Shown here: positions 1 through 8,869 of the stretch, piece by piece | Position numbering within the stretch: position 1 is the first letter of the stretch | How the letters are laid out: the number at the start of each line of letters is the position of its first letter | Made by a program: the position numbers and the translations under genes | The notes under the pieces: generated by a model | What the model was told of the DNA's origin: nothing | The model's input: the letters and a program-made list of their open reading frames with translations, nothing else | The model's database searches: none | Assembly (NCBI GenBank): GCA_944381515.1 | Contig: CALWLM010000105.1 | Location: 1-43,306 of the forward strand | DNA from: an uncultured Lachnospiraceae bacterium | Lineage (GTDB): Bacteria; Bacillota; Clostridia; Lachnospirales; Lachnospiraceae | Direction of reading: 5' to 3' | DNA length: 43,306 nt

Positions 1-985
1 CCGCTGCCTCCGAAAAACGCACCTTGTAATCCTGAGCCGCCATGATAACTGCAATCAGAGTCACACCGTCCCGCGTAGCCGTGGCGGATACGCAGTATTT
101 TGCCAGGCTGGTGGAGCCGGTCTTCAGTCCATTGCAGCCCTCATACTGCTTGAGCAGCTTATTTGTATTGGCCAGGGAAAATTCCGAGCTGCCCTGGGCC
201 GTATTATGGGTAATGTTTTCCATCCATATGCTGCTGTAATCAAAAATCTGCGGATATTTCGTAATCAGCTCCCGGCTCATAATGGCCACATCCCGGGCCG
301 ACGTCACATGGGTGGCAGAATCCGTCAGTCCGCAGCAGTCTTCAAAATTGGTCTGCGTCATCCCCAGCCCCTGGGCCCTCTCGTTCATTCTCCGCACAAA
401 TTCCGTCTCGCTGCCGGCCACATACTCGGCCATAGCTACCGAGGCGTCGTTGCCCGAAGCCACAACAATACATTTGATGAGGGTTTCCACGGTCTGAACC
501 TCTCCCTCCTCCAGATAGACCTGGGAGCCTCCCATGGATTTGGCATAGGCGCTGACCGTCACCTCATCCTCCAGAGAAATCTGTCCGCTGTCCAGGGCGT
601 CAAAGATCAGGATCAGCGTCATGATCTTCGTAATACTGGCCGGAGACAGAGCCTGATCGGCGTTTTTCTCATAGACTACCGTACCGGTGGATGCCTCCAT
701 TAAAAGGGCCGAGACCGCCGTGAGCCCCATGTCAGCGCTCTCCCCTGCGGCAGGCTCCTCCATCTCCCCGGCGATCTCTTCCACTTCCCGGCCGCTGGCG
801 CCGACCGCCTCCGCCTGCGTCTCCTCTGCGGCCTGTGCCTGCGTTTCCCCCGCCTGTACCTCCTCCTGTGATTCTGTCTGTTTCTCCGGCAGATCACCGG
901 CCCCCGCCAGGGCCGTCCCCGCCTGCCCCAGGCAGCCCAATGCCATTGCAAGGGCACATATCACCGCTAATATCTTTTTTTTCAA
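1..985 (-). CDS. D-alanyl-D-alanine carboxypeptidase (PBP5-type, peptidase S11), 3' end outside window
   Basis: Serine D,D-carboxypeptidase that removes the terminal D-Ala from peptidoglycan stem peptides on the outer face of the membrane. A signal peptide (about residues 1-27, ending TALA) is followed by a Glu/Gln/Ala-rich linker to about residue 85. The three active-site motifs of the family are visible: SITK (Ser117, Lys120), SGN and KTG. The window ends about 37 codons after KTG, so the C-terminal domain and membrane anchor are not seen. I chose a TTG start because it gives the signal peptide directly and lies about 10 bases after GAGG. This TTG overlaps the TGA of the upstream MATE gene, which suggests translational coupling. 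The family is certain; which paralogue it is cannot be told. Confidence 0.9.
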   Translation of the reverse strand, partial: MKKKILAVICALAMALGCLGQAGTALAGAGDLPEKQTESQEEVQAGETQAQAAEETQAEAVGASGREVEEIAGEMEEPAAGESADMGLTAVSALLMEASTGTVVYEKNADQALSPASITKIMTLILIFDALDSGQISLEDEVTVSAYAKSMGGSQVYLEEGEVQTVETLIKCIVVASGNDASVAMAEYVAGSETEFVRRMNERAQGLGMTQTNFEDCCGLTDSATHVTSARDVAIMSRELITKYPQIFDYSSIWMENITHNTAQGSSEFSLANTNKLLKQYEGCNGLKTGSTSLAKYCVSATATRDGVTLIAVIMAAQDYKVRFSEAA

Positions 986-2400
986 TCCCGTCCAACCTCA
1001 GGCATCTGTTTACTATCATTGTAGTCATGCCGTCTGGATTTTATGACTGACAACCTCTTTCGATAGATCGGAGCGCTCACTTTTATAAATACTGCCGTGG
1101 TGACGCAGGCCGCAATCACATCGGTCAGAGGCTCGGTAAAGAAAGCTGCCCGGACCCCAAAGAGCATCGGCAGAAAGAAGACGAAGAGGAAAAACAGGCC
1201 CTTGCGGAAGAAGGACAGGCTGACGGCCACTTTGGCAATTCCCATTCCCGTAAAGCCATCCACAAAGGTGTACTGCAAAGCCAGCGGAATCACTCCCAGC
1301 GTATAAACCCGAATCGCCCAGACCGCCAGCTCCTTAAGCTCCTCCCGCCGGGTAAAAATATTCACAAACAGGCCCGAAGCCGTCTGAGCCGCCACAAACA
1401 TCACCGACGTAAATATCAGGCAAACCTTCAGAATCTGCATCTCGGCCTGGCGCACGCGGCGAATCTGGCCAGCCCCGTAATTGTATCCCAAAATAGTCTG
1501 GGTGCCGCCGGTGATCCCGCCTAAAGGCATGGTAATCATCAGCATAAAGCTCTGAACAATGGTAGCGCAGGCCACCATCGTGTCTCCCTGAGCCGCTCCG
1601 CCATAATGCTGCAAAGCCATATTCATGCTGATAATCAGAATACTGTCAAAGGCAATAATCAGAAAAGGAGACAAACCCAAAGCCAGCACTCTTTTGCAGA
1701 TCTTCCAGGAATACCCGCCAAAGGTAATCGGGATCGGCACTCTTTTGCTGAACAAAAACCAGAGCACAAAGGCGCTGGAGGCCATCTGAGACAGCACCGT
1801 TGCAAAAGCCGCCCCGGCCGTCCCCATGCCAAAGACGAACATAAAAATAGGGTCCAGCACCAGATTCAGCACAGCGCCCAGCACCACCGACATCATTCCT
1901 ACCTTGGCAAACCCCTGGGTAATAATGAACTGATTCATTCCCGTGGACAGCAGGGCAAAAAGGCTGCCCGATACATACACGCTCAAATATGCGTCCGCAT
2001 AGGGGAAGGTCACTTCGCTGGCTCCAAACCACCACAAAAGTCTGTCTTTTAAAAGGAGAGCCGCCGCCGTCAGAATAATGCCGGCCACACACATCATCAT
2101 AAAGCAATTGGACAGTATCTGTCTGGCGGCATCCTCTCTCTTCTCTCCCATCCGGATACTGAGTAGCGGCGAGCCGCCGAAACCGATCAGGGAGGCAAAG
2201 GAGGATATCAGCGTCACAATAGGGCCGCAGACTCCGGCTCCTGCCAGCGCCAGTTCCCCTACTTCCGCTATATTTCCGATATACATGCGATCCACAATAC
2301 TGTACAGTACGCTGACAAACTGGGCCAGCATCGAGGGGAGCGCCAGCCTCAGCACCAGTGTTCCGATCTTGTCTTTTTCCAGATTGTTCTCCAGCTTCAT
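982..2400 (-). CDS. MATE family multidrug/sodium antiporter (MepA/DinF-like)
   Basis: Predicted 472-residue, 12-helix MATE exporter, which in the family moves cationic drugs or metabolites out in exchange for sodium or protons. The N-terminal helix has the family pattern of a Pro in TM1 followed by a YSIVDRMYIGN segment, and the two halves are hydrophobic repeats of similar length. The chosen ATG at 2400 follows GGCGGGAAG, while the in-frame ATG 33 bases upstream has no ribosome site. Its stop codon overlaps the TTG start of the carboxypeptidase gene, so the two probably form an operon from the promoter at 2493-2521. The substrate is unknown. Coupling to a cell-wall enzyme could mean a wall precursor or antibiotic, but that is only inference. 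Confidence 0.9.
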   Translation of the reverse strand: MKLENNLEKDKIGTLVLRLALPSMLAQFVSVLYSIVDRMYIGNIAEVGELALAGAGVCGPIVTLISSFASLIGFGGSPLLSIRMGEKREDAARQILSNCFMMMCVAGIILTAAALLLKDRLLWWFGASEVTFPYADAYLSVYVSGSLFALLSTGMNQFIITQGFAKVGMMSVVLGAVLNLVLDPIFMFVFGMGTAGAAFATVLSQMASSAFVLWFLFSKRVPIPITFGGYSWKICKRVLALGLSPFLIIAFDSILIISMNMALQHYGGAAQGDTMVACATIVQSFMLMITMPLGGITGGTQTILGYNYGAGQIRRVRQAEMQILKVCLIFTSVMFVAAQTASGLFVNIFTRREELKELAVWAIRVYTLGVIPLALQYTFVDGFTGMGIAKVAVSLSFFRKGLFFLFVFFLPMLFGVRAAFFTEPLTDVIAACVTTAVFIKVSAPIYRKRLSVIKSRRHDYNDSKQMPEVGRD

Positions 2401-2492
2401 CTCTCTTCCCGCCTTTTCCTTATAGAATGTCATATCAAAATGTCTTTATGGAATGTCCTTACAGACTGGTATCATAAAATTCACGTCCGTTT

Positions 2493-2521
2493 ATTATACT
2501 CCTGCCCCCGGCGGCTGTCCA
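2493..2521 (-). promoter_or_regulatory. Predicted sigma-A promoter for the MATE-carboxypeptidase operon
   Basis: On the minus strand TGGACA and a perfect TATAAT are separated by 17 bases. The -10 lies about 90 bases upstream of the MATE start and is back to back with the luxS promoter. Confidence 0.6.
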
Positions 2522-2542
2522 TGAATTTTTTCGTTTTCGCTC

Positions 2543-2571
2543 TTGTTCCTGCGCACAAAATACAGTACACT
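2543..2571 (+). promoter_or_regulatory. Predicted sigma-A promoter of luxS
   Basis: TTGTTC-N17-TACACT, ending 70 bases upstream of the luxS start, with no competing element in between. Confidence 0.5.
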
Positions 2572-2641
2572 AAAGAAAGGCGGGACAGAGCCCTTACGGC
2601 CCTTCCCGCGCAATGAAAAAATCGAATCGAGGTTCATTACA

Positions 2642-3130
2642 ATGAAAGAAATGGAGAAAATAGCCAGTTTTACCATTGATCACCTGAAGCTTCAGACCGG
2701 TATCTACGTGTCCCGCAAGGATTACGTAGGCGATCAGGTGGTCACTACCTTTGATCTGCGCATCACCCGTCCCAACACGGAGCCGGTGATGGACAATCCG
2801 GCCGTCCATGCCCTGGAGCATCTGGGAGCCACCTTCCTTCGCAACCATCCCCAGTGGAAGGACCGGGTGATTTATTTCGGCCCTATGGGATGCCGTACCG
2901 GTTTTTATCTGCTGTTGGCGGGGGATCTCGCCTCCGACGACATCTTTGATCTGGTAAAGGAGATGTTTGCCTTCGTCCTGGAATTCGACGGCCCCATCCC
3001 CGGCGCCAGCCCCAAGGACTGCGGCAACTACCTGGATATGAACCTGTCCATGGCCAAGTACTATGCCCGCAAATACATGGATGAGGTGCTGAAAGAAAAA
3101 CAGCCGGAGCGGATGGTCTATCCCCAGTAA
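2642..3130 (+). CDS. luxS: S-ribosylhomocysteine lyase
   Basis: LuxS cleaves S-ribosylhomocysteine to homocysteine and DPD, the precursor of autoinducer-2, in the activated methyl cycle in the cytoplasm. The 162-residue length is normal. The Fe/Zn ligands H56, E59 and H60 (HALEH) and C127 (DCGNY) and the catalytic C84 (GCRTGFY) are all present. The ATG at 2642 is preceded by GAGG at nine bases; the frame is open further upstream but without a ribosome site. The gene is monocistronic, with its own promoter and a terminator directly after the stop. No methylthioadenosine/SAH nucleosidase gene is in the window. Confidence 0.97.
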   Translation: MKEMEKIASFTIDHLKLQTGIYVSRKDYVGDQVVTTFDLRITRPNTEPVMDNPAVHALEHLGATFLRNHPQWKDRVIYFGPMGCRTGFYLLLAGDLASDDIFDLVKEMFAFVLEFDGPIPGASPKDCGNYLDMNLSMAKYYARKYMDEVLKEKQPERMVYPQ

Positions 3131-3150
3131 GAAGATATCCGCCCATATTT

Positions 3151-3196
3151 TAAGGGTGATCCCGGCCTCCTGCCGCTGGAATCACCCTTATTTTAT
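3151..3196 (+). terminator. Rho-independent terminator after luxS
   Basis: A perfect 10-bp stem (TAAGGGTGAT/ATCACCCTTA) with a GC-rich loop is followed by TTTTAT, 20 bases after the luxS stop. It may also serve the convergent phosphatase gene. Confidence 0.8.
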
Positions 3197-3253
3197 AGCC
3201 ACATTTGTATGAAATGCCTAACTTAAAATGCCCAATTCAGACCAGCCGCATTT

Positions 3254-4090
3254 TCAAATCAGATAGGTGTATTTTTCTCTTAAACGGCTTCGCTCAGCCT
3301 CTGTCACCGCCAGCTGTCCGGTCAGGAAATTGTCCATGCCGCCGTATTTTTCATCGATGGTATCAAAGACGGCTGTAAGATAGTCCCTATGTACCGAATC
3401 CAGCACCACGGCCTGATTGGCCAGCACCTCGTCGCCCGTCCTGTCCAGGATCTCCCTTGTTATCCGCTGATGACGTCCTTTAAGCGCCTCATTGGTAACC
3501 AGATAATCCTCATAGATTGTCTCCTGCGATGCGCCCAGCGCGTACAGCAGCAGCGCCGCCGTCACTCCGGTTCTGTCCTTGCCCGCTGTGCAGTGCCACA
3601 GAAAAGCTCCTTCCTCATGAGCGAGAAGCAAACGAAAGAAGCCTGCTAACTGCTCCACGCAGTAAGGATCGGACACCATCATCGGGTAGAGGCGCAGCAT
3701 GGAATCATGCGCTTTCCCCTCCAGACTGCGCACATAGATCAGTCGCTTTTCCACCGGGTCCTCAGCCTCTTCTTCCTCGCGGCTGATCCCCAGCACCTTG
3801 CCGTGGAAGATCGGATGCCAGTGATAATTCATTCCCTCCGGAGTCTGATCCGGATGCTGGCTGATCTCCACATCCGTGCGCAGATCTACGATGTCTGTCA
3901 CATGAAATTCTTCCCGCAGACGTTCTTCATCCCGGGCGCTTACCGACGCCAGCATACCGGTGCGGATCAGACAGCCCGCCTTCACCCTGCGGCCGTCTCC
4001 TACGGGGATACCGCCCAGCTCTCTGGCATTTTCAATACCGTCGAACTGAATCAGCCGGTTCATCCGGTCCGCTCTGTCTGCCCCTGCCAT
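3254..4090 (-). CDS. Tyrosine/phosphoinositide-type protein phosphatase (Y_phosphatase3 family)
   Basis: Predicted 278-residue cytoplasmic cysteine phosphatase. The catalytic P-loop CX5R is clear: H166-C167-T-A-G-K-D-R173-T-G, with C167 as nucleophile and R173 binding phosphate. The N-terminal N-A-R-E-L-G-G motif and a V-D-L-R-T-D segment with the usual acid position are typical of the bacterial Tyr-phosphatase family that resembles Mycobacterium PtpB. The ATG at 4090 is one base after the stop of the DegV gene and is served by AAGGAG seven bases upstream, so the pair is translationally coupled. Substrates could be protein phosphotyrosine or phosphoinositides; the sequence does not decide. 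Confidence 0.88.
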   Translation of the reverse strand: MAGADRADRMNRLIQFDGIENARELGGIPVGDGRRVKAGCLIRTGMLASVSARDEERLREEFHVTDIVDLRTDVEISQHPDQTPEGMNYHWHPIFHGKVLGISREEEEAEDPVEKRLIYVRSLEGKAHDSMLRLYPMMVSDPYCVEQLAGFFRLLLAHEEGAFLWHCTAGKDRTGVTAALLLYALGASQETIYEDYLVTNEALKGRHQRITREILDRTGDEVLANQAVVLDSVHRDYLTAVFDTIDEKYGGMDNFLTGQLAVTEAERSRLREKYTYLI

Positions 4091-4091
4091 A

Positions 4092-4982
4092 TCAGTTCTC
4101 CTTATCCGGCAGCTTGCAGAAGGCCACACCAATGGCGTCCGGTCCGGTATGCGTACCGATGGTCAGATTGATTTCATTTATATAGACCACCTTCACTCCC
4201 AGCTCCGCTTCCACCTCGGCGGCAAACTCCTTTGCCTCCTCCAGATTGTCGGAGTGAGCCACAGCCACCAGAGTTTTATCCAGATTGAGCTTCTTCATCG
4301 TATCCAGCATGGTCCGCTTGGCGTTGTTCTTACCGCGGCACTTCAGGAAGGAAACGATCTTGCCCTCCTCAAAATGCAGGATCGGCTTGATATTGAGCAC
4401 CGTTCCTACAGCTCCGCTGACTGCATTTAAGCGGCCGCCGCGCACCAGGCAGTCCAGATGATCCACCAAAAACAGAATATCGAAATCCTTTTTGCGGGCC
4501 TCGATTGCATCCCGCACCTCCTCCAGCGTATGACCCTGCTTCTTCATCTCCTGGGCCAGATACACCATCAGGCCGGCAGCCACCGAGCCATTCAGAGAAT
4601 CGATCACGCAGATCCGGCAGTCGCGCTCGCCCATCAGCTCCTGCGCCACCACGCTGACCGTGCTGTAGCTGCCGCTGAGCTCCGAGGAAAACATAATGCA
4701 GAGAATATCTCTTCCGGCATCCAGCTCCGCCTCAAACAGCTCCCGCACCCGCTCCGGATTGCAGCCCATGGAGTAGGCCCTCTCGCCTTCCAGCAGACGC
4801 TTGTAGAATACCGGCGGCTCCAGCTTTTGCTCATCGCCGTAAATTACGCCGTCATTGAAATGATAATACTGGGGCAGAATCACTATGTGTTCCGCTTCCG
4901 CATAGGAAGCATCAATGTCCGTATTGATATCAGTCATCACGGTAAATTCTTTCATATCGTTTGTCACCGTCGGTTTTTGCAA
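4092..4982 (-). CDS. DegV family fatty-acid-binding protein (FakB-like)
   Basis: DegV/FakB proteins bind a fatty acid and present it to the kinase FakA, feeding exogenous fatty acids into phospholipid synthesis. The start of the domain (F-T-V-M-T-D), the SSELSGSYST motif that contacts the carboxylate, and the late H-T-G-P-D-A-I-G-V motif fit the family, at about 290 residues. I chose the TTG at 4982 because GGGAAGG lies six bases upstream; the in-frame ATG at 4955 gives a more usual N-terminus but has no good ribosome site, so the true start may be nine codons later. It is followed one base later by a phosphatase gene. No FakA-like kinase is in the window. Confidence 0.87.
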   Translation of the reverse strand: MQKPTVTNDMKEFTVMTDINTDIDASYAEAEHIVILPQYYHFNDGVIYGDEQKLEPPVFYKRLLEGERAYSMGCNPERVRELFEAELDAGRDILCIMFSSELSGSYSTVSVVAQELMGERDCRICVIDSLNGSVAAGLMVYLAQEMKKQGHTLEEVRDAIEARKKDFDILFLVDHLDCLVRGGRLNAVSGAVGTVLNIKPILHFEEGKIVSFLKCRGKNNAKRTMLDTMKKLNLDKTLVAVAHSDNLEEAKEFAAEVEAELGVKVVYINEINLTIGTHTGPDAIGVAFCKLPDKEN

Positions 4983-5037
4983 ACCAGTCCTTCCCTTTCT
5001 ACAAATAAATATGCCTTTTTGACAGTTTAACGAGCAC

Positions 5038-5067
5038 ATTATAACATAAATTTCCGATGGCTGTAAA
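5038..5067 (-). promoter_or_regulatory. Predicted promoter of the DegV-phosphatase operon
   Basis: Minus-strand TTTACA-N18-TATAAT, about 55 bases upstream of the TTG start. Confidence 0.55.
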
Positions 5068-5151
5068 GCCGTCTGTCACCCTACTTTACAACCTTTTAAA
5101 AATCTTAAGATGTTTCTCGGCCCATACGGGAAAAATAATATAAAAGATGGA

Positions 5152-5180
5152 TTTACATCCGCCTCAAAAGATTGTATACT
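5152..5180 (+). promoter_or_regulatory. Predicted promoter of adenine deaminase
   Basis: TTTACA-N17-TATACT, with an 80-base leader before the gene. The leader contains a CCGGC/GCCGG hairpin nested in AGCCCC/GGGGCT. It lacks the conserved core of a purine riboswitch. Confidence 0.6.
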
Positions 5181-5262
5181 ATGTGTCAACACAGCCCCTT
5201 CCGCAGCGCCGGCATCTGCCGGAGAGCCGGATCTGGGGCTCATACAGCATAAGGAGGGTAAC

Positions 5263-7053
5263 ATGGTCAATCATTTTTGCAAACGTCCGCTGTGGGAAGT
5301 CAGCGCCAAGCTGGCCGCGGTAGCCGGCGGCTCCTGCCCGGCGGATCTGGTAATCATCCACGCCAACCTGATTAATGTCTGCACCAGGGAAATAGAGGAG
5401 GATATCTCCGTGGCCGTCTCGGAGGGAAGAATCGCCCTGGTGGGCGACGCCTCCCACTGCATCGGCGAGGGCACCCGGATTCTGGATGCCAAAGGACAGT
5501 ATCTGGCTCCCGGATTTTTGGACGGTCACATTCATGTGGAATCTTCCATGATGGGCGTCGGAGAATACGCGCGGGCTGTCATTCCCCACGGAACCACCGG
5601 CATCTATATGGACCCCCACGAGATCTGCAATGTTCTGGGGCTGGAAGGTGTAGAGTGCATGCTGGAAGACGCTGCACGCACGCCTCTCAAGGCCATGTTT
5701 ACCACTCCCTCCTGCGTTCCTGCCGTTCCCGGCTTTGAGGATACGGGCTCCCATGTGGGACCGGAGGACGTAGCCGAGACCATGAAATGGGACAACTGCG
5801 TCGGCCTGGGCGAGATGATGAATTTCCCCGGCATTCTCTCCTCCAACGAGGAAACTCACGCCATCACCGGAGCCGCGCTGCAGGCCGGCAAGATTGTCAC
5901 CGGCCATTATTCCATGCCGGAAACAGGCAAGGGATTAAACGCCTATATTGCCTCCGGCGTACGCTGCTGCCACGAATCCACCAGAGCGGAGGACGCCCTG
6001 GCCAAAATGCGCCTGGGAATGTACGCCATGTTCCGCGAAGGCTCCGCCTGGCATGATCTGGCCGAGGTGGCAAAGAGCATCACCCAGCACGCGGTGGACA
6101 CCCGCTTTGCCGTCCTGGTTTCCGACGATACCCATCCCCACACGCTGTTATCTCAGGGCCATCTGGACCATATTGTCCGCAGGGCCGTAGAGGAAGGCAT
6201 CGATGTTCTCACGGCCATTCAGATGGTCACCATCAACTGCGCCCAGTGCTTCCAGATGGACCATGAACTGGGCAGCATCGCTCCCGGCAAGTGTGCGGAT
6301 ATGGTTCTGCTGGATAATCTGACGGATTTGAATGTTCAGAAGGTCTTCATCGACGGCGAGCTGGCCGCAGAAAACGGGGCGGTAACTCAGGCATATACCC
6401 CCTATACATATCCGGAATGGGCCACCCATTCCATCCATGTGGGCGAAACCATTACCCCCGCCACCTTCGCCATTCCGGCCTCAGCCGATCAGGCAACGGT
6501 GCGGGCCATCGAGGTGATCCCCGCCCGGGTCGGCGATTATGAGCGCCATGTCATCCTGAAAGCTAAAGACGGACGCCTGGAGTCCGATGTGGACCAGGAT
6601 GTATTAAAGGCCGTGGTATTTGAACGCCATCATGCCACCGGCAAAAAGGGCTTTGGCTTTGTAAAAGGCTTTGGCATCCGCCGGGGCGCCATGGCCTCCA
6701 CCGTAGCCCACGATGCCCACAATCTGTTAGTCATCGGCACAAACGACGCCGACATGGCTCTGGCGGCAAATACGCTGATCCAATGCGGCGGCGGTATGTG
6801 CGTGGTCTGCGACGGTCAGGTGCTGGGCACAGTTCCCCTTCCCATTGCCGGCCTGATGAACGACAAGCCGGTGGAAGAAATCGGACAGGCTGTCGCGTCC
6901 CTGGAGGAAGCCTGGAAAGAGATCGGCTGCACGATGCCCTCTCCCTTTATGACGATGGCCCTGATTCCCCTGGCCTGCCTGCCTGAACTTCGCCTCACCG
7001 ACCGTGGACTGGTGGACTGCAACCATTTCTGCTTTGTAGACATTGAGGTATAA
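5263..7053 (+). CDS. ade: Adenine deaminase
   Basis: Predicted 596-residue amidohydrolase converting adenine to hypoxanthine and ammonia for purine salvage or nitrogen supply. The amidohydrolase metal motif G-H-I-H-V-E is at residues 88-93 (H89, H91, E93). The later H-Y-S-M, C-C-H-E-S and S-D-D-T-H-P-H motifs match the Ade family, and the C-terminal domain contains the family's glycine-rich G-F-V-K-G-F-G segment. Length is close to Bacillus AdeC and E. coli YicP. The start at 5263 has an excellent AAGGAGGG site. It appears monocistronic, between its own promoter and a strong palindromic terminator. Confidence 0.95.
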   Translation: MVNHFCKRPLWEVSAKLAAVAGGSCPADLVIIHANLINVCTREIEEDISVAVSEGRIALVGDASHCIGEGTRILDAKGQYLAPGFLDGHIHVESSMMGVGEYARAVIPHGTTGIYMDPHEICNVLGLEGVECMLEDAARTPLKAMFTTPSCVPAVPGFEDTGSHVGPEDVAETMKWDNCVGLGEMMNFPGILSSNEETHAITGAALQAGKIVTGHYSMPETGKGLNAYIASGVRCCHESTRAEDALAKMRLGMYAMFREGSAWHDLAEVAKSITQHAVDTRFAVLVSDDTHPHTLLSQGHLDHIVRRAVEEGIDVLTAIQMVTINCAQCFQMDHELGSIAPGKCADMVLLDNLTDLNVQKVFIDGELAAENGAVTQAYTPYTYPEWATHSIHVGETITPATFAIPASADQATVRAIEVIPARVGDYERHVILKAKDGRLESDVDQDVLKAVVFERHHATGKKGFGFVKGFGIRRGAMASTVAHDAHNLLVIGTNDADMALAANTLIQCGGGMCVVCDGQVLGTVPLPIAGLMNDKPVEEIGQAVASLEEAWKEIGCTMPSPFMTMALIPLACLPELRLTDRGLVDCNHFCFVDIEV

Positions 7054-7170
7054 AAGAGCTGACAGACGTCTCTGCTTCAGAATTCTATATAAAGAAATAC
7101 AGATTCAGGAAATCTGTCTGGATGTACAGGACCGGGAAATAGAAGTATCGTTATCGGAGGACGATTTTAT

Positions 7171-7208
7171 AAATAGTGCCGTCCGCATGCGGACGGCACT
7201 ATTTCTTT
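7171..7208. terminator. Bidirectional terminator between ade and the amino-acid ABC operon
   Basis: A perfect palindrome spans 7171-7204 (AAATAGTGCCGTCCGC and its complement). It has T-rich flanks on both strands and lies between converging genes. Confidence 0.85.
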
Positions 7209-7232
7209 AAATATCATATCTGTATTTTCTTA

Positions 7233-8108
7233 TCAAGACAGGGAAGAAATATCTCTCCCAAAATACTTCTCTGACAGATCCGAGAGAACGCCTTCCTCCC
7301 GCAGCTCGTCAAGAGCCTGATTGATGGCCTCTCTGAGGCTGGCGGTCTCCTCGCCTTTACGCATGGGGATAGCCGTCTGGTCCGCCGTATCGGTGGTGAC
7401 TGCAATCTTTACATCCGCTTCGGGATGAGCCCGCATGTAATCGTCAAAAGTCACCTCGGAATTGAGGGTCGCATCGATACGGCCGCTGAGCAAAAGCTCC
7501 ATGGTCTGATTCAGATCATCCACGCCGGTCACCTCCGCTCCGTACTGCTGCGCCAGCTGCGCATAGGTGCTGGTAATGGTATTGGCCGTGCTTTTGCCCT
7601 CCAGATCCTCCAGAGACTGTATCTCGTCGTAATCGCCGCGCACGATCACCACCGCCCGGTTGTAGGCGTAAGGCTCGCTGAAATCGTACTGCTGCTGCCT
7701 TTCCTCCGTCACATCCACGCCGTTTACCATAATATCATAACGGCCGGAGCTGACGCCTGCCAGCAGACCGTCAAAATTGCCCTCCACAAAGGTGGCCGTT
7801 ACTCCCAGCTTTTCGGCAATATTCTGGGCCACCTCCACGTCATAGCCTACCAGATTGCCGGTCTCATCGTGATAATTCCAGGGCGACCAGGTGCCCTCCA
7901 GAGCAACGATAAGCTCCCCGCGCTCCTGGATCTGAGCCAGCAGATCGCCTCCGGTCTCTGCCGAAGTCTCGCCATTATCCGCCGCGCCTGTTGCTGCCGC
8001 CTGAGTCTGAGCCTCGGTCTGCGTCTCGCTCTGAGAGCAGCCTCCCAGACACAGCGCGCCCAGCAGAAGTATCATCAGTACAGCCAATATCTGATTTCTT
8101 TTCTTCAT
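7233..8108 (-). CDS. Polar amino-acid ABC transporter substrate-binding lipoprotein (cystine-type candidate)
   Basis: Extracytoplasmic binding protein of a PAAT-family importer. The signal peptide ends in the lipobox LGGC with lipidated Cys24, followed by a Gln/Thr/Ala-rich linker. The SBP_bac_3 domain starts near GELIVALEGTWSPWNY and contains the G-Y-D-V-E-V-A and F-D-G-L-L-A-G-V motifs of cystine and polar amino-acid binders. Length is 291 residues. The ATG at 8108 has AGGAG seven bases upstream; an upstream GTG sits too close to that site. It is last in a three-gene unit (permease, ATPase, binding protein). Cystine is the best guess from similarity to TcyJ/TcyK, not proven. Confidence 0.88.
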   Translation of the reverse strand: MKKRNQILAVLMILLLGALCLGGCSQSETQTEAQTQAAATGAADNGETSAETGGDLLAQIQERGELIVALEGTWSPWNYHDETGNLVGYDVEVAQNIAEKLGVTATFVEGNFDGLLAGVSSGRYDIMVNGVDVTEERQQQYDFSEPYAYNRAVVIVRGDYDEIQSLEDLEGKSTANTITSTYAQLAQQYGAEVTGVDDLNQTMELLLSGRIDATLNSEVTFDDYMRAHPEADVKIAVTTDTADQTAIPMRKGEETASLREAINQALDELREEGVLSDLSEKYFGRDISSLS

Positions 8109-8128
8109 TTTCACTCTCCTCTTTCTTT

Positions 8129-8869
8129 TTATTCTTCCTCGTCAAAGAGCCGAAGAAAGGCTCGGGTCCTCTCCTCCTTGGGATGCTGAAAGAATTCCTC
8201 GGAACTGCCTTCCTCCACCACCACGCCATGTTCCATAAAAATCACATGGTTGGATACGTCCCGGGCAAATCCCATTTCATGGGTGACAACCACCATGGTC
8301 ATGCCCTCGCCGGCCAGCTGGCGCATAACGGAGAGAACCTCGCCGGTCAGCTCCGGGTCCAGGGCCGACGTAGGTTCGTCAAAATAGATAATCTCCGGGT
8401 CCGTGGCCATGGCTCTGGCAATCGCCACACGCTGCTGCTGGCCTCCGGACAGCTGGCTGGGATAATAGTCGGCGCGGTCCGACAGGCCTACCTTTTCAAG
8501 GGCCGCCCAGGCTTTCTGCTCTGCTTCTGCCTTGGGAATCCCCCGCGCAATAACCAGACCTTCCATTACATTCTGCAGAGCCGTCTTGTTGCGGAACAGA
8601 TTATAATTCTGAAACACAAAAGCCGTTTTTTTGCGGAGTCTGGCCGCGTCGCGCTTTGAAACATGCGCCAGGTCAAAGGTCTCTTCGTCAAATTTCATGG
8701 TGCCTGCATCAGCCGTCTCCAAAAAATTAATACAGCGAAGCAGCGTGGTCTTGCCGGAGCCGCTGGGCCCCAGTATGGCCACCACCTCGCCGGTGTCCAC
8801 GCTCAAATCTACACCCTTTAAGACCTCCAGATCACCAAAGGCCTTCCTTATATTTCTGACTTCCAGCAT
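8129..8869 (-). CDS. Polar amino-acid ABC transporter ATP-binding protein
   Basis: Cytoplasmic ATPase of the importer, 246 residues as usual for GlnQ/TcyN. Walker A is GPSGSGKT (residues 34-41). The signature LSGGQQQR, Walker [13 protein letters not shown] and the H-loop VTHEMGFA are all intact. Its ATG overlaps the TAA of the permease gene (TAATG) and follows GGAGGG, so it is translationally coupled. It should energise the permease at 8869-9546 with substrate delivered by the lipoprotein encoded next. Confidence 0.95.
   Translation of the reverse strand: MLEVRNIRKAFGDLEVLKGVDLSVDTGEVVAILGPSGSGKTTLLRCINFLETADAGTMKFDEETFDLAHVSKRDAARLRKKTAFVFQNYNLFRNKTALQNVMEGLVIARGIPKAEAEQKAWAALEKVGLSDRADYYPSQLSGGQQQRVAIARAMATDPEIIYFDEPTSALDPELTGEVLSVMRQLAGEGMTMVVVTHEMGFARDVSNHVIFMEHGVVVEEGSSEEFFQHPKEERTRAFLRLFDEEE

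Noticed and set aside
5181-5262. Purine riboswitch before adenine deaminase
   Set aside because: The leader has hairpins but not the conserved purine-riboswitch core; treated as an ordinary leader.
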